Origin: Aliivibrio salmonicida LFI1238
GTDB lineage: Bacteria > Pseudomonadota > Gammaproteobacteria > Enterobacterales > Vibrionaceae
Length of the DNA stretch: 64,000 nucleotides
Direction: 5' to 3'
Assembly (NCBI RefSeq): GCF_000196495.1
Contig: NC_011312.1
Span: forward strand, 1,674,001 to 1,738,000
Shown here: piece after piece, positions 53,331 to 61,364 of the stretch
Position numbering within the stretch: position 1 is the stretch's first letter
Layout: each line of letters opens with the position of its first letter
Program-made: the position numbers and the translations under genes
Notes under the pieces: model-generated
Told to the model about the DNA's origin: nothing
Seen by the model: the letters and a program-made list of their open reading frames with translations, nothing else
Databases searched by the model: none

Positions 53331-54452
53331 TAAGTAGTTAATGATAAGTTTTCGAGAATGAAGATTTCGCCTTTACCATATATCCATATATCCATATGGT
53401 ATTAAAATGAGTATTTTAACGTCAGTGTCTATATCATAATGAAAGCAGTTAATCCTTTAACAGACAATGAAAAAATAACCCTAAAAGAAGCGATCGCTAA
53501 TCATCCAAAAAATAGAGTAAGAATACGAGCACATGCGATTATTCTCAGTGATAAAGGCTACTCTATTTTAGCGTTAACTGATATTTTAGACGCTAAATTT
53601 GAGACCATATCGTCATGGATAGACCATTGGGAAGCCTGTGGAATGCTCGGATTGTATGACGCTGTTCGTATAGGTAGAAAACCTATTTACACAGAAGCAG
53701 AAGTATATCGTTTGAAGTCATTGGTTGATGAAGAGCCACATCAACTTAAACGAGCACAAGCAATACTTGAAGAAGAAACAGGTAAAAAATCCAGCTTAGA
53801 CACTATTAAACGAAATATAAAAAAAGTGATTACAGTTACAAAAGAGCCCGACACTCATTAAAGTTAAAGCGTGACGATATGAAATTCAATAATTTCAGTA
53901 ATATATTGAATTCATTGATTGAAATGGAACGTACGAATAAATGTGAACTCTTTTATTTTGATGAGTCAGGCTTTAGTCAGAAATCTAATCTTCCTTATTG
54001 TTGGGGACCTATCGGTGTTCAATCGCTAAGGCCTGCTCATTCACACAGCAAACGGCTCAATGTTCTTGGCTTCTTAAGTAGACAAGGTAAATTGAGTTTT
54101 CAAACAACGGAAGGAAGAGTAACTACCGATACAGTAATTGATGCATTTGAGCACTTTATCAACGCACGAAAAAACGATAAGCCATGCTTTATTATCTTAG
54201 ATAATGCCTCTTTTCATAGGTCAGCAAAATTTAAACAAAAATTGCATGAGTGGTTGATGAATGATGTATTAGTTTGTTATCTACCACCGTACTCTCCAGA
54301 GCTCAATATCATTGAGATATTGTGGAAGAAAGTAAAATATGAATGGTTACCATGTGAAGCGTTCAAAACGTTTGAAGACCTCAGTATTAACATCAAAAAC
54401 ATATTAAATTATTACGGCGAAAAATTCACAATAACTTTTGCGTGACTACTTA
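53331..54452 (+). mobile_element. IS630-family insertion sequence, copy B
   Basis: The element spans 53333-54450 (1,118 bp) between TA dinucleotides at 53331-53332 and 54451-54452. Its sequence matches copies A and C. It has the same orientation as copy A, with 2.2 kb holding malI and an EamA gene between them. Confidence 0.95.
53439..54445 (+). CDS. IS630 transposase with programmed -1 frameshift, copy B
   Basis: It has the same two frames (53439-53861 and 53879-54445) and the same A7 slip site at 53819-53825 as copy A, and encodes an identical joined transposase of about 335 residues. The catalytic FDESGFS, LDNASFH and PELNIIEILWK motifs are intact, so it should be active if frameshifting occurs. 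Confidence 0.92.
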
Positions 54453-54471
54453 GTAATGATGAGGAAAATAA

Positions 54472-54513
54472 AAAAAGAGCATATTGTGATTACAACCAAC
54501 ATGCTCTTTTTAT
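54472..54513. terminator. Terminator downstream of the LysM lipoprotein gene
   Basis: AAAAAGAGCAT and ATGCTCTTTTT form an 11-bp stem with an 18-base loop. The A-rich and T-rich ends suit termination in either direction; on the minus strand it follows the LysM gene. Confidence 0.75.
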
Positions 54514-54577
54514 GCTAAATAGCTTATAGATATATAGATGCCGAACTTCGTAAAGTTATAACCTCTTTAAAATATGA

Positions 54578-54988
54578 CTATTTAATATTAATTACATCAC
54601 CAATAAGAAGACGCTTAGGATTTTTGATTTGAGGATTTAATTGAAGTAAATCGTCTAATGCGATCCCTTGGTCTTTCGCGATGCTATATAACGTATCATC
54701 TTGCTTAAGTGTGTAATACATAACGGCTTCATCAGCCTGCTGTTGAGCTTGTGCATTTAGCTCATCTTGTTTCACACTTAACTGACGAACAGTTTGGGAT
54801 ATTTCCTTTCCTTCGCTTTGTTGCTTTTGTAATTCACTTTCTAATGAGCTTACTTTTGATTCTAAGGCGCTAATCTGGTCGGTCTGATTTTTTTGCTGAG
54901 CAATAAGTTCATCATTTGATGCACAGCCCGTAAGAACTAATGCAGACATTAGCGATGCTGCTAGAATGATATTTTTTTTATGTTTCAT
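54578..54988 (-). CDS. LysM-domain lipoprotein
   Basis: This 136-residue lipoprotein has signal MKHKKNIILAASLMSALVLTGCAS with lipobox LTGC. A coiled coil (about residues 30-85, rich in Q, E and S) is followed by a C-terminal LysM domain, YYTLKQDDTLYSIAKDQGIALDDLLQLNPQI, for peptidoglycan binding. The architecture suggests an outer-membrane-anchored, cell-wall-binding spacer. It stands alone with a terminator after it. Confidence 0.88.
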   Translation of the reverse strand: MKHKKNIILAASLMSALVLTGCASNDELIAQQKNQTDQISALESKVSSLESELQKQQSEGKEISQTVRQLSVKQDELNAQAQQQADEAVMYYTLKQDDTLYSIAKDQGIALDDLLQLNPQIKNPKRLLIGDVINIK

Positions 54989-55422
54989 ACTTTTCTCACC
55001 ATTTCATCTATTTAACAAAAGAACTACGAGTATTGTCATAAAAATAAGGCCATGCCACAAGTAAAAGTTCGTTTTATCATTCAATTCTGGTTGTTTAGTA
55101 TCATTTAAAGATAGGTTTTAATGACAACATCATTAATTTTGGTAGTAGAAAACCATTTCGATGTCCCGTTTTTGCGATTAAAATTGATGTGAGAAGCTTA
55201 AAAACGATAAGGAACATTCATTCCATCTAGTTTTATAACTTTTAACTGGTTATGTATTGAAAATGAAATCTTGAATATTTTTTATCTGTGATCATATAGC
55301 ATTTTTAAAGACCATTTAGTATACACACGGATAATTTCAGATAACACTAAACACGACTATTGACCAATACACACGTTTAAAAGCAGTACGTTTCTCTCGA
55401 CACCAACAAATAGGTAATCACC
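54989..55422. other. Divergent intergenic region between the LysM lipoprotein and HAD genes
   Basis: These 434 AT-rich bases carry no convincing open frame, tRNA or strong palindrome. They must contain the promoters for the lipoprotein (minus) and the HAD gene (plus). A weak TGTGATCATATAGC at about 55285 resembles half of a CRP site but has no good second half. Confidence 0.4.
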
Positions 55423-56166
55423 ATGATAAAAATGCTCGTTTGCGACTTCGATGGTACGATTAATGGCGGACCATCACTGGGTGTAGACCAATTTTCAGCG
55501 TACCTAGATACACAACCCGAACTGCACTTTATTATTGCTACGGGTAGAACGTTGCCCTCTATTAAAGAAGGGTTAACTACGCATAACTACCCAAAACCAC
55601 GGTGTATTATTAGTGATATTGGCACACGTATTAATTATGACTATGATTTAATTGCAGATGAACGTTGGCAACACCAATTGCAAACAAGATGGAATAAATC
55701 GGCAATACAAACCGCTTTGCAAGACATCACGTTTTTAGGAAAATGTAACCCATCGCATCAAGGCGATTATAAGATCACTTTTGAGGGACAACTTGATCAC
55801 AAGCAATATTCAGCAATTGTAACGGCACTTGCACAACAATCAATTGATGTCGATATAACCTATTCTCATGACTGGTTTCTTGATATCACCCCAAAGGGGA
55901 TAAACAAAGCCAGTGCCATTCACTACATCATGCAAAAATACAATCTGACTGCAGAAGAAATTTGTGTCGCAGGAGATTCAGCCAATGATACCAGCATGTT
56001 AACCATGCCAGGTATTAACGCCATTTTAGTCGCCAATCATTATAACGAAGTTGCTCATTTGTCTGCGCTCAATAACGTGTATACAAGCAATGCCTCCCAT
56101 GCAGAAGGCGTATTAGAAGGGTTAATATACTGGCAAAATATTGCGGTAGAAGAAATGACGGAATAG
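55423..56166 (+). CDS. HAD-superfamily phosphatase, Cof / sucrose-phosphatase-like subclass IIB
   Basis: This 247-residue cytoplasmic HAD phosphatase has motif I LVCDFDGTI (catalytic aspartates), motif II IIATGRT, the conserved lysine near NKASAIHYI, and motif IV VAGDSANDTSMLTMPG. The insertion cap and the ITPKGINKASA pattern match the Cof and sucrose-phosphate phosphatase subclass. The physiological substrate, probably a sugar phosphate, cannot be assigned. It is a single gene. Confidence 0.88.
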   Translation: MIKMLVCDFDGTINGGPSLGVDQFSAYLDTQPELHFIIATGRTLPSIKEGLTTHNYPKPRCIISDIGTRINYDYDLIADERWQHQLQTRWNKSAIQTALQDITFLGKCNPSHQGDYKITFEGQLDHKQYSAIVTALAQQSIDVDITYSHDWFLDITPKGINKASAIHYIMQKYNLTAEEICVAGDSANDTSMLTMPGINAILVANHYNEVAHLSALNNVYTSNASHAEGVLEGLIYWQNIAVEEMTE

Positions 56167-56342
56167 CATTCATCAATATCAATTTTTAACGTAGGGAAAT
56201 AATAACACCAATCATTACCTAAAGAAGAAGCCACTTGATGTTACTTAGATAGGGTTGTCGTTAATATTAAAAACACTAGTAACGCTACACTGTAACTAAT
56301 TATAAGATTATAATAGAAATTTATATCAGATCTTCATGATAA

Positions 56343-56993
56343 TCAGCTTTCGGATATCACTTTTTCAATTAACTTTGAAATCCCTTTCTGTACTTCAAGT
56401 ATGTTTTTTGCTGTCATATAAGCTGGTGTTGTTCCTACTTTATTTATGTCATCCCAAATAATATCTTGAGTCATACAATTTACATGTTTACCTCCTTGTG
56501 ATTCTATAAAATCGGCGACTTTAGTATCATTACCAATTGTACATTTAACCCCCTTTCCATAAATTGCAGGTAGCATTACAGGAGAGATACACATGAACCC
56601 AGTTGGTTTTGTAGCCTTCTTAAATGATTTACAGGCTTTTAATACATGAGAATTAATTTCAAACATTGCTGAGTCTAAAGCAAAATTGGAAAGATTTTTG
56701 GCCGCCCCAAAACCACCAGGGACAATAAGTGCATCGAAATCATTCGCATCAAGTGTAACAACATCTGAGATTTCTCCTCGAGATAAACGTGAAGATTCTT
56801 CCATAACATGTCGAGAGTCTATATGCTCAGTACCCGTTGAATGCTCCAATGCATGATGTTGATAAATATTCGGAGCAAAACAGACCCACTCAGCACCATT
56901 TTGTTCTATGGCCAACAACGATAGTACTACCTCATGAATCTCCGACCCATCAAACACTCCACAACCAGATAAAATTACCGCAATTTTTTTCAT
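56343..56993 (-). CDS. elbB: ElbB-type DJ-1/PfpI-fold glyoxalase-like protein
   Basis: This 216-residue protein matches E. coli ElbB: KIAVILSGCGVFDGSEIHE, VCFAPNIYQHHA, LIVPGGFGAAKNLSNFA and GFMCISPVMLPAI with the nucleophile-position cysteine, and VGTTPAYM at the end. ElbB has glyoxalase III-like activity and is linked to early isoprenoid work in E. coli. It is divergent from the VOC-protein operon. The start at 56993 is preferred; a GGA lies upstream, and a second ATG at 56999 is possible. Confidence 0.93.
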   Translation of the reverse strand: MKKIAVILSGCGVFDGSEIHEVVLSLLAIEQNGAEWVCFAPNIYQHHALEHSTGTEHIDSRHVMEESSRLSRGEISDVVTLDANDFDALIVPGGFGAAKNLSNFALDSAMFEINSHVLKACKSFKKATKPTGFMCISPVMLPAIYGKGVKCTIGNDTKVADFIESQGGKHVNCMTQDIIWDDINKVGTTPAYMTAKNILEVQKGISKLIEKVISES

Positions 56994-57058
56994 TTCCATT
57001 TCCAATTAAGTATAAATATAACAATTATTTTAACTATACCCCTACACAATAGTGAACG

Positions 57059-57102
57059 TTAAGTATCAAATATTGAGTTAATTCCGTCATTTTGATACTT
57101 AA
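57059..57102. repeat. Spaced inverted repeat between elbB and the VOC gene
   Basis: TTAAGTATCAAA (57059-57070) and TTTGATACTTAA (57091-57102) are perfect 12-bp inverse copies 20 bases apart. They lie about 65 bases upstream of elbB and are distinct from the AACTAAAC palindrome further on. They are possibly a paired operator for elbB or an mRNA hairpin. Confidence 0.65.
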
Positions 57103-57161
57103 TGACACAGTAAAATATTAATAGTAAATCTAACTCGATCAAGCATTCATTATCAACTTGC

Positions 57162-57192
57162 AAATATAAACTAAACGGTTTAGTTTATATTT
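57162..57192. promoter_or_regulatory. Palindromic operator, copy 2 (core AACTAAAC-N-GTTTAGTT)
   Basis: This is a perfect 31-bp palindrome, with left arm AAATATAAACTAAAC, centre G at 57177 and right arm GTTTAGTTTATATTT. A TATAAT at 57222-57227 is a likely -10 box for the VOC gene, so a repressor bound here would sit at or just upstream of the -35 region. Confidence 0.88.
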
Positions 57193-57256
57193 AATGTGAA
57201 TCCATTTTTAATAAATGAGATTATAATTTTACTCATATAAAAAATAAGGATATTTA

Positions 57257-57661
57257 ATGAAAGGATTAACGAGTGGGATCCACCATGTTGGTTTGTCAGT
57301 ATCAAAGCTAGAAGAAAGTGCACAATTTTTTACTGAACTATTAGGATGGCAAGAAGTAAAAAGAGATATGAATTACCCTGCAATATTTGTCAGCGATGGT
57401 TCTATTATGCTGACACTCTGGTCAGTAAAGTCTGATAGTTCAATCAAGTTTGATAGAAAAAATAATGTTGGACTCCATCATTTAGCACTATCAGTCGAAA
57501 GTGAAGATATACTCATTACAATTTATAAACGATTATTAAATGCGGGGACATTAATTGAATTCTCACCTGAACCTCTTCAAATAGGTCCTAGTACACATAT
57601 GATGTGTTATGACCCAAGTGGAATTCGAATTGAATTTATCTGGACATGTCATCAGTCATAA
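57257..57661 (+). CDS. VOC-family (glyoxalase/dioxygenase fold) protein
   Basis: This 134-residue vicinal oxygen chelate protein has two babbab modules: GIHHVGLSVSKLEESAQFFTELLGWQEVKR and VGLHHLALSVESEDILITIYKRLLNAGT, with the metal-type histidine-glutamate pattern ending SGIRIEFIW. The family includes glyoxalases, dioxygenases and ligand-binding resistance proteins. It is the first gene after operator copy 2 in the arsenosugar-like cluster. The substrate is unknown. Confidence 0.85.
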   Translation: MKGLTSGIHHVGLSVSKLEESAQFFTELLGWQEVKRDMNYPAIFVSDGSIMLTLWSVKSDSSIKFDRKNNVGLHHLALSVESEDILITIYKRLLNAGTLIEFSPEPLQIGPSTHMMCYDPSGIRIEFIWTCHQS

Positions 57662-57712
57662 CAACACATGTTAATCAGTTATCCATTATTTATATTGGTT
57701 TAATAAAAGAAT

Positions 57713-58441
57713 ATGAATCAAAAAATATTATTTATTTTTTCTATTATATACACATCATTCACTTCAACCCAAGCTCAAGCTCAAGCTCAATACAATAATT
57801 TTGGTTTTCTTGGATTTAGTAGTGTGCACGGACAATCGGTTTTTTCTGCTCCTAATAATCAAAATTTAAGCGTTGAACCAAGTCTATTTTACAATAGTAA
57901 AAACGGTTTTATTGATGGCAGCTTAGCTAATATCGCCTTACTTCCCTACCTTGGTTTAACTGGCCAATGGCGATTTTCAGAACATTCAGATGTCATGCCA
58001 TTAGGTATAAATAACCGTAATGAAAATGGCGAGTTAGGGCTCTCTATTGGTACAGTTGGTGCCCGCTTAACCTATTTACATGATGTGACTAATATACATA
58101 GAGGTTACGAAATACAGCTTCATTTAGGCCGTACATTGGATATACCAATTGAAAATTTCACTTTAACACCATACTTAGAAATTGATTATCGAGATAAAAA
58201 TTTATCTCGACATCTCTACTCTATAACTTACCAAGAAGCACTAAATTCAACTTTAACTGAATTTAGCGCCAACAGCACCTGGGTATATCAAACCGGTATT
58301 ATTGGTATCTACTCGTTCACACCAGACTGGCTAGGCTTAACGAAATTGGAACTAGAGCACCATGATTCTGATAGCCCCTTAATTCAACGTGATTTAGGTT
58401 GGTCATTTAGCTTAGGTATTGTCTATAAATTTACTGATTAA
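57713..58441 (+). CDS. MipA/OmpV-family outer-membrane protein
   Basis: This 242-residue protein has a signal peptide, then a short QAQAQAQ run from a repeated 6-base unit (CAAGCT), then beta-barrel strands of alternating hydrophobic residues. The final strand, GWSFSLGIVYKFTD, ends in an aromatic-hydrophobic pattern. YLGLTGQWRFSEHSDVMPLG and VGARLTYLHDVT resemble MipA/OmpV scaffolds. It lies 51 bases after the VOC gene in the same unit. A role in passage of the pathway product or substrate across the outer membrane is an inference. Confidence 0.75.
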   Translation: MNQKILFIFSIIYTSFTSTQAQAQAQYNNFGFLGFSSVHGQSVFSAPNNQNLSVEPSLFYNSKNGFIDGSLANIALLPYLGLTGQWRFSEHSDVMPLGINNRNENGELGLSIGTVGARLTYLHDVTNIHRGYEIQLHLGRTLDIPIENFTLTPYLEIDYRDKNLSRHLYSITYQEALNSTLTEFSANSTWVYQTGIIGIYSFTPDWLGLTKLELEHHDSDSPLIQRDLGWSFSLGIVYKFTD

Positions 58442-58532
58442 CTATCGTTAAATCATAGAACACTAAATCTATTTCTTTTAATTATATGAGTTAAGGTTAA
58501 AAACCTTGACTAAACCTAAATAAAATATAAAT

Positions 58533-58553
58533 TAAACTAAACAGTTTAGTTTA
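58533..58553. promoter_or_regulatory. Palindromic operator, copy 3 (core AACTAAAC-N-GTTTAGTT)
   Basis: TAAACTAAAC-A-GTTTAGTTTA is a perfect 21-bp palindrome, centred 66 bases before the DoxX-like gene. It shares its 17-bp core with copies 1 and 2. It marks a second promoter inside the arsenosugar-like cluster. Confidence 0.87.
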
Positions 58554-58608
58554 TATTTGGAATTTTAAGCAAAAAATTCTGAAAAAAACCAATAAGGACA
58601 TTCAATAC

Positions 58609-59025
58609 ATGATTCATTCTGATGCTTTAAATTTAACTCGAAGATTAGCTATTAGTTTATTAACTTTGCGCATAACTATTACCTTAGTTTTTACTGTTTG
58701 GGCCATTGATAAAGTCGTAGCTCCAGAACATGCATTGAGTGTGTTCTCAAATTTTTATGGGCTGAGCTTATCAACAGATATATCTATTTTAATGGGGATC
58801 AGTCAGCTTATATTTATTGCCATTTTTCTTTTAGGTATATGGAAAAATATCACTTATTTAATCGTACTTATCTTCCATATGGGCTCCACATTTTCATCGT
58901 ATTTGAAATATTTTGACCCTCTTAATAATTTATTGTTTTTTACCGCATGGCCAATGCTTGCAGCTTGTTTGACACTATATATATTAAGAGAATATGACAT
59001 ATGGACCTTTAAGATAAAAAAATAA
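58609..59025 (+). CDS. DoxX-like membrane protein
   Basis: This 138-residue protein has four hydrophobic spans (about residues 15-33, 58-80, 84-100 and 105-125). RITITLVFTVWAIDKVVAPEHAL near the N-terminus follows the DoxX/MauE-like pattern, a small quinone- or thiol-linked membrane family. AAGGACAT precedes the ATG. It is the first gene of the second unit of the cluster, directly before the radical SAM gene. Confidence 0.78.
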   Translation: MIHSDALNLTRRLAISLLTLRITITLVFTVWAIDKVVAPEHALSVFSNFYGLSLSTDISILMGISQLIFIAIFLLGIWKNITYLIVLIFHMGSTFSSYLKYFDPLNNLLFFTAWPMLAACLTLYILREYDIWTFKIKK

Positions 59026-59065
59026 CATCACCCTATTATTTAAATATATATTACATAAGGTTTTT

Positions 59066-60028
59066 ATGAATTTTATCTTACCAAATGATTTACAAAAATT
59101 TAATTTTCCACAAATAGAAAGAAAAGGACTAGATACTTTACAAGTAAATTTAGGTTATAAATGCAATATGACTTGTCGTCATTGTCATGTAGATGCAGGT
59201 CCAAATAGAAAAGAAATGATGTCTCGTAAGAACATCGATCTTATATTACCTGTAATTAAGTATCATAATATTAAGACGCTTGATTTAACCGGTGGTGCTC
59301 CAGAATTACATGAAGATTTTCGGTATCTAGTTAAAGAAGCATTTAAAGCCGATATTCATGTCATTGATCGATGTAACCTCACTATCTTATATGAAGAAAA
59401 TCAAGAAGATCTTGCAGAGTTTCTGGCTCAACATAATGTGGAAATAATTGCATCTTTGCCATGTTATTCAATAAATAATGTCGATAAGCAAAGAGGAAAA
59501 GGCACATTTGATAAGAGTATCGAAGCATTAAAAAAACTTAATTCTCTAGGTTATGGACATCACAACTCTCCGCTTAAGCTTAATCTTGTTTTTAATCCTC
59601 AAGGAACTAATTTACCTCCTTCACAATTACAACTAGAACAAGATTATAAAAAAGAACTTTTTGAATTATTCTCTATTTCTTTTAATGAGTTATACACAAT
59701 AACAAATGTACCAATAAAAAGGTTTGGTTATCAATTAAAGTCAAAAGGTCAATTTACCTCTTACTTGAATTTACTTATAAACAACTTTAATAAAGCAAAC
59801 TTAGAAAATCTAATGTGTCGAACAACCGTTAGTGTAGATTGGCAAGGTTATTTATATGATTGTGATTGTGATTTTAATCAACAGCTTAATATGAACTTAG
59901 GTAAAAATACTCAAGCGCATTTAACATCATTAATAAATTCCCCAATGGAAAACTCCCCTATTTGTGTAGCAGATCATTGCTTTGCTTGCACAGCAGGACA
60001 AGGAAGCAGTTGTGGCGGAGCATTATGA
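59066..60028 (+). CDS. ArsS-type radical SAM/Cys-rich domain protein
   Basis: This 320-residue radical SAM enzyme has the [4Fe-4S] motif C33-NMT-C37-RH-C40. The rest matches the TIGR04167-type radical SAM/Cys-rich proteins called ArsS: LDLTGGAPELHEDFRYLV, the VDWQGYLYDCDCDFNQQLNM region, and the C-terminal CFACTAGQGSSCGG, where some relatives have selenocysteine. ArsS-type enzymes are linked to attaching an adenosyl-derived sugar in arsenosugar biosynthesis. Its stop overlaps the glycosyltransferase start (ATGA). No arsenic methyltransferase gene (arsM) is seen in this window. Confidence 0.92.
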   Translation: MNFILPNDLQKFNFPQIERKGLDTLQVNLGYKCNMTCRHCHVDAGPNRKEMMSRKNIDLILPVIKYHNIKTLDLTGGAPELHEDFRYLVKEAFKADIHVIDRCNLTILYEENQEDLAEFLAQHNVEIIASLPCYSINNVDKQRGKGTFDKSIEALKKLNSLGYGHHNSPLKLNLVFNPQGTNLPPSQLQLEQDYKKELFELFSISFNELYTITNVPIKRFGYQLKSKGQFTSYLNLLINNFNKANLENLMCRTTVSVDWQGYLYDCDCDFNQQLNMNLGKNTQAHLTSLINSPMENSPICVADHCFACTAGQGSSCGGAL

Positions 60029-60713
60029 GTAAAATTATAAAAGAATTATCTATTATAGTCCCAATACTAAATGAAAAGAGAAATTTAAATACTTTAATTG
60101 AACACCTCAATTATTGGCAAGATCGAGGCTGTGAAATAATTATTGTTGATGGTGGTAGTCAAGATGGTTCAGTTTCATATTTAAATTCAAAAGGGCTAAC
60201 CGTAATTTCATCACCAAAAAACAGATCTACCCAAATGAATATAGGAGCATTATACAGCTCTCGTTCTATCTTATTATTTCTTCATGCCGATACCCAACTG
60301 CCTAAAGATGCTGATGATGTAATAATCGCGGCATTAAAAAAAAGAAAAAAATATGGGGTCGATTTAATATAAAAATTAATAGTAACCTTAAAATACTCCG
60401 TCTTGTTTCAGTAATGGTCAATTTTCGTTCTGCTTTAACTGGGATTGCAACAGGGGATCAAGCTATCTTTGTTCGAAGAAGTAGTTTTAATGAAATTGGC
60501 CATTTTGTCGAACAACCTTTAATGGAGGATATCGAATTATCTAAAAAACTTTGCCGGATATCTACTCCTATTTGCCTAAAAAAGCACGTAACAACATCAG
60601 GCCGAAGGTGGGAAAACAATGGAGTTTGGAACACGATATTTCTGATGTGGAAGCTCCGTCTACTCTATTGGCTAGGCTCATCAGCAAAATCTCTCGCAAA
60701 GGAATATAGATGA
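60025..60713 (+). pseudogene. TIGR04283-type glycosyltransferase, frameshifted at a poly-A tract
   Basis: The first frame (60025-60372) begins MSKIIKELSIIVPILNEKRN and has IIIVDGGSQDGSV and FLHADTQLP, a GT2 fold. It stops after an A8-G-A7 tract near 60336-60351. The neighbouring frame continues in register with WGRFNIKINSNLKILRLVSV and GIATGDQAIFVRRSSFNEIG to LLYWLGSSAKSLAKEYR, ending at 60713. Adding one A or slipping -1 joins them into 229 residues, the usual length. The stop overlaps the next gene's ATG by four bases, as in a functional operon. It may be a sequencing error, decay, phase variation or transcriptional slippage. Confidence 0.8.
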
Positions 60714-61324
60714 ACGAAACTAAAATTATAATTATGGCTAAAACCCCGGTTGCTGGTATGGCAAAAACACGTTTAATTCCTTCAATAGGAATGGAAAACT
60801 CAGGGCGTTTAGCCAAAATGTTATTTCGACATACTATAAATGAAGCGATTTCATCAGATATAGGTCCAATAGAATTATGCGTAACACCTAGTCTAAATTC
60901 ATCTTGTTGGAAACTATTTTCAATTCCACCAACAGTAACATGGAGCCTTCAAAGAGAAGGAAATCTAGGAGAGCGCCTAACCTCTGTTTCAAGAAAGGCA
61001 ACTCATGATTATTCAACATACGTAATAATTGGGACAGATTGCCCTGCTCTAACACGTGATATTTTACAATCTGCAGCTCATTCATTACACAATTCAGATT
61101 CATGTCTAGTTCCAGTCAGTGATGGTGGTTACTCTTTACTTGGATTAACTAAGCATCATGATTCACTTTTTAATAATATCCCCTGGAGTACTAATCAAGT
61201 TTACGCACTAACTGAGCAACGAATAAAGTCCCTCAACTGGTCAGTAACTAAGCTTAAAGAATTACATGATATTGACATTATTGATGATCTAAAGTGGCTA
61301 CCAAAGAGCTGGGGTTTTAACTAA
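60710..61324 (+). CDS. TIGR04282-type glycosyltransferase/nucleotidyltransferase (DUF2064)
   Basis: This 204-residue protein has the nucleotidyl/glycosyltransferase start IIIMAKTPVAGMAKTRLIP, QREGNLGERLTSV, IIGTDCPALTRDIL (DxD-like) and VSDGGYSLLGLTKHH. It belongs to the DUF2064 family, named TIGR04282 when found beside ArsS-type radical SAM enzymes. It overlaps the preceding glycosyltransferase by four bases. It probably supplies or transfers a sugar for the pathway product. Confidence 0.92.
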   Translation: MNETKIIIMAKTPVAGMAKTRLIPSIGMENSGRLAKMLFRHTINEAISSDIGPIELCVTPSLNSSCWKLFSIPPTVTWSLQREGNLGERLTSVSRKATHDYSTYVIIGTDCPALTRDILQSAAHSLHNSDSCLVPVSDGGYSLLGLTKHHDSLFNNIPWSTNQVYALTEQRIKSLNWSVTKLKELHDIDIIDDLKWLPKSWGFN

Positions 61325-61364
61325 TTCTATCAAATAACCATTGCTAAAATACAAAGGGAATTTT

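Noticed and set aside
57763..57789. Repeated CAAGCT units as a contingency tract in the MipA-like gene
   Set aside because: The unit is 6 bases, so length changes stay in frame and cannot switch the gene off; it only alters the QAQAQ length near the signal peptide end.
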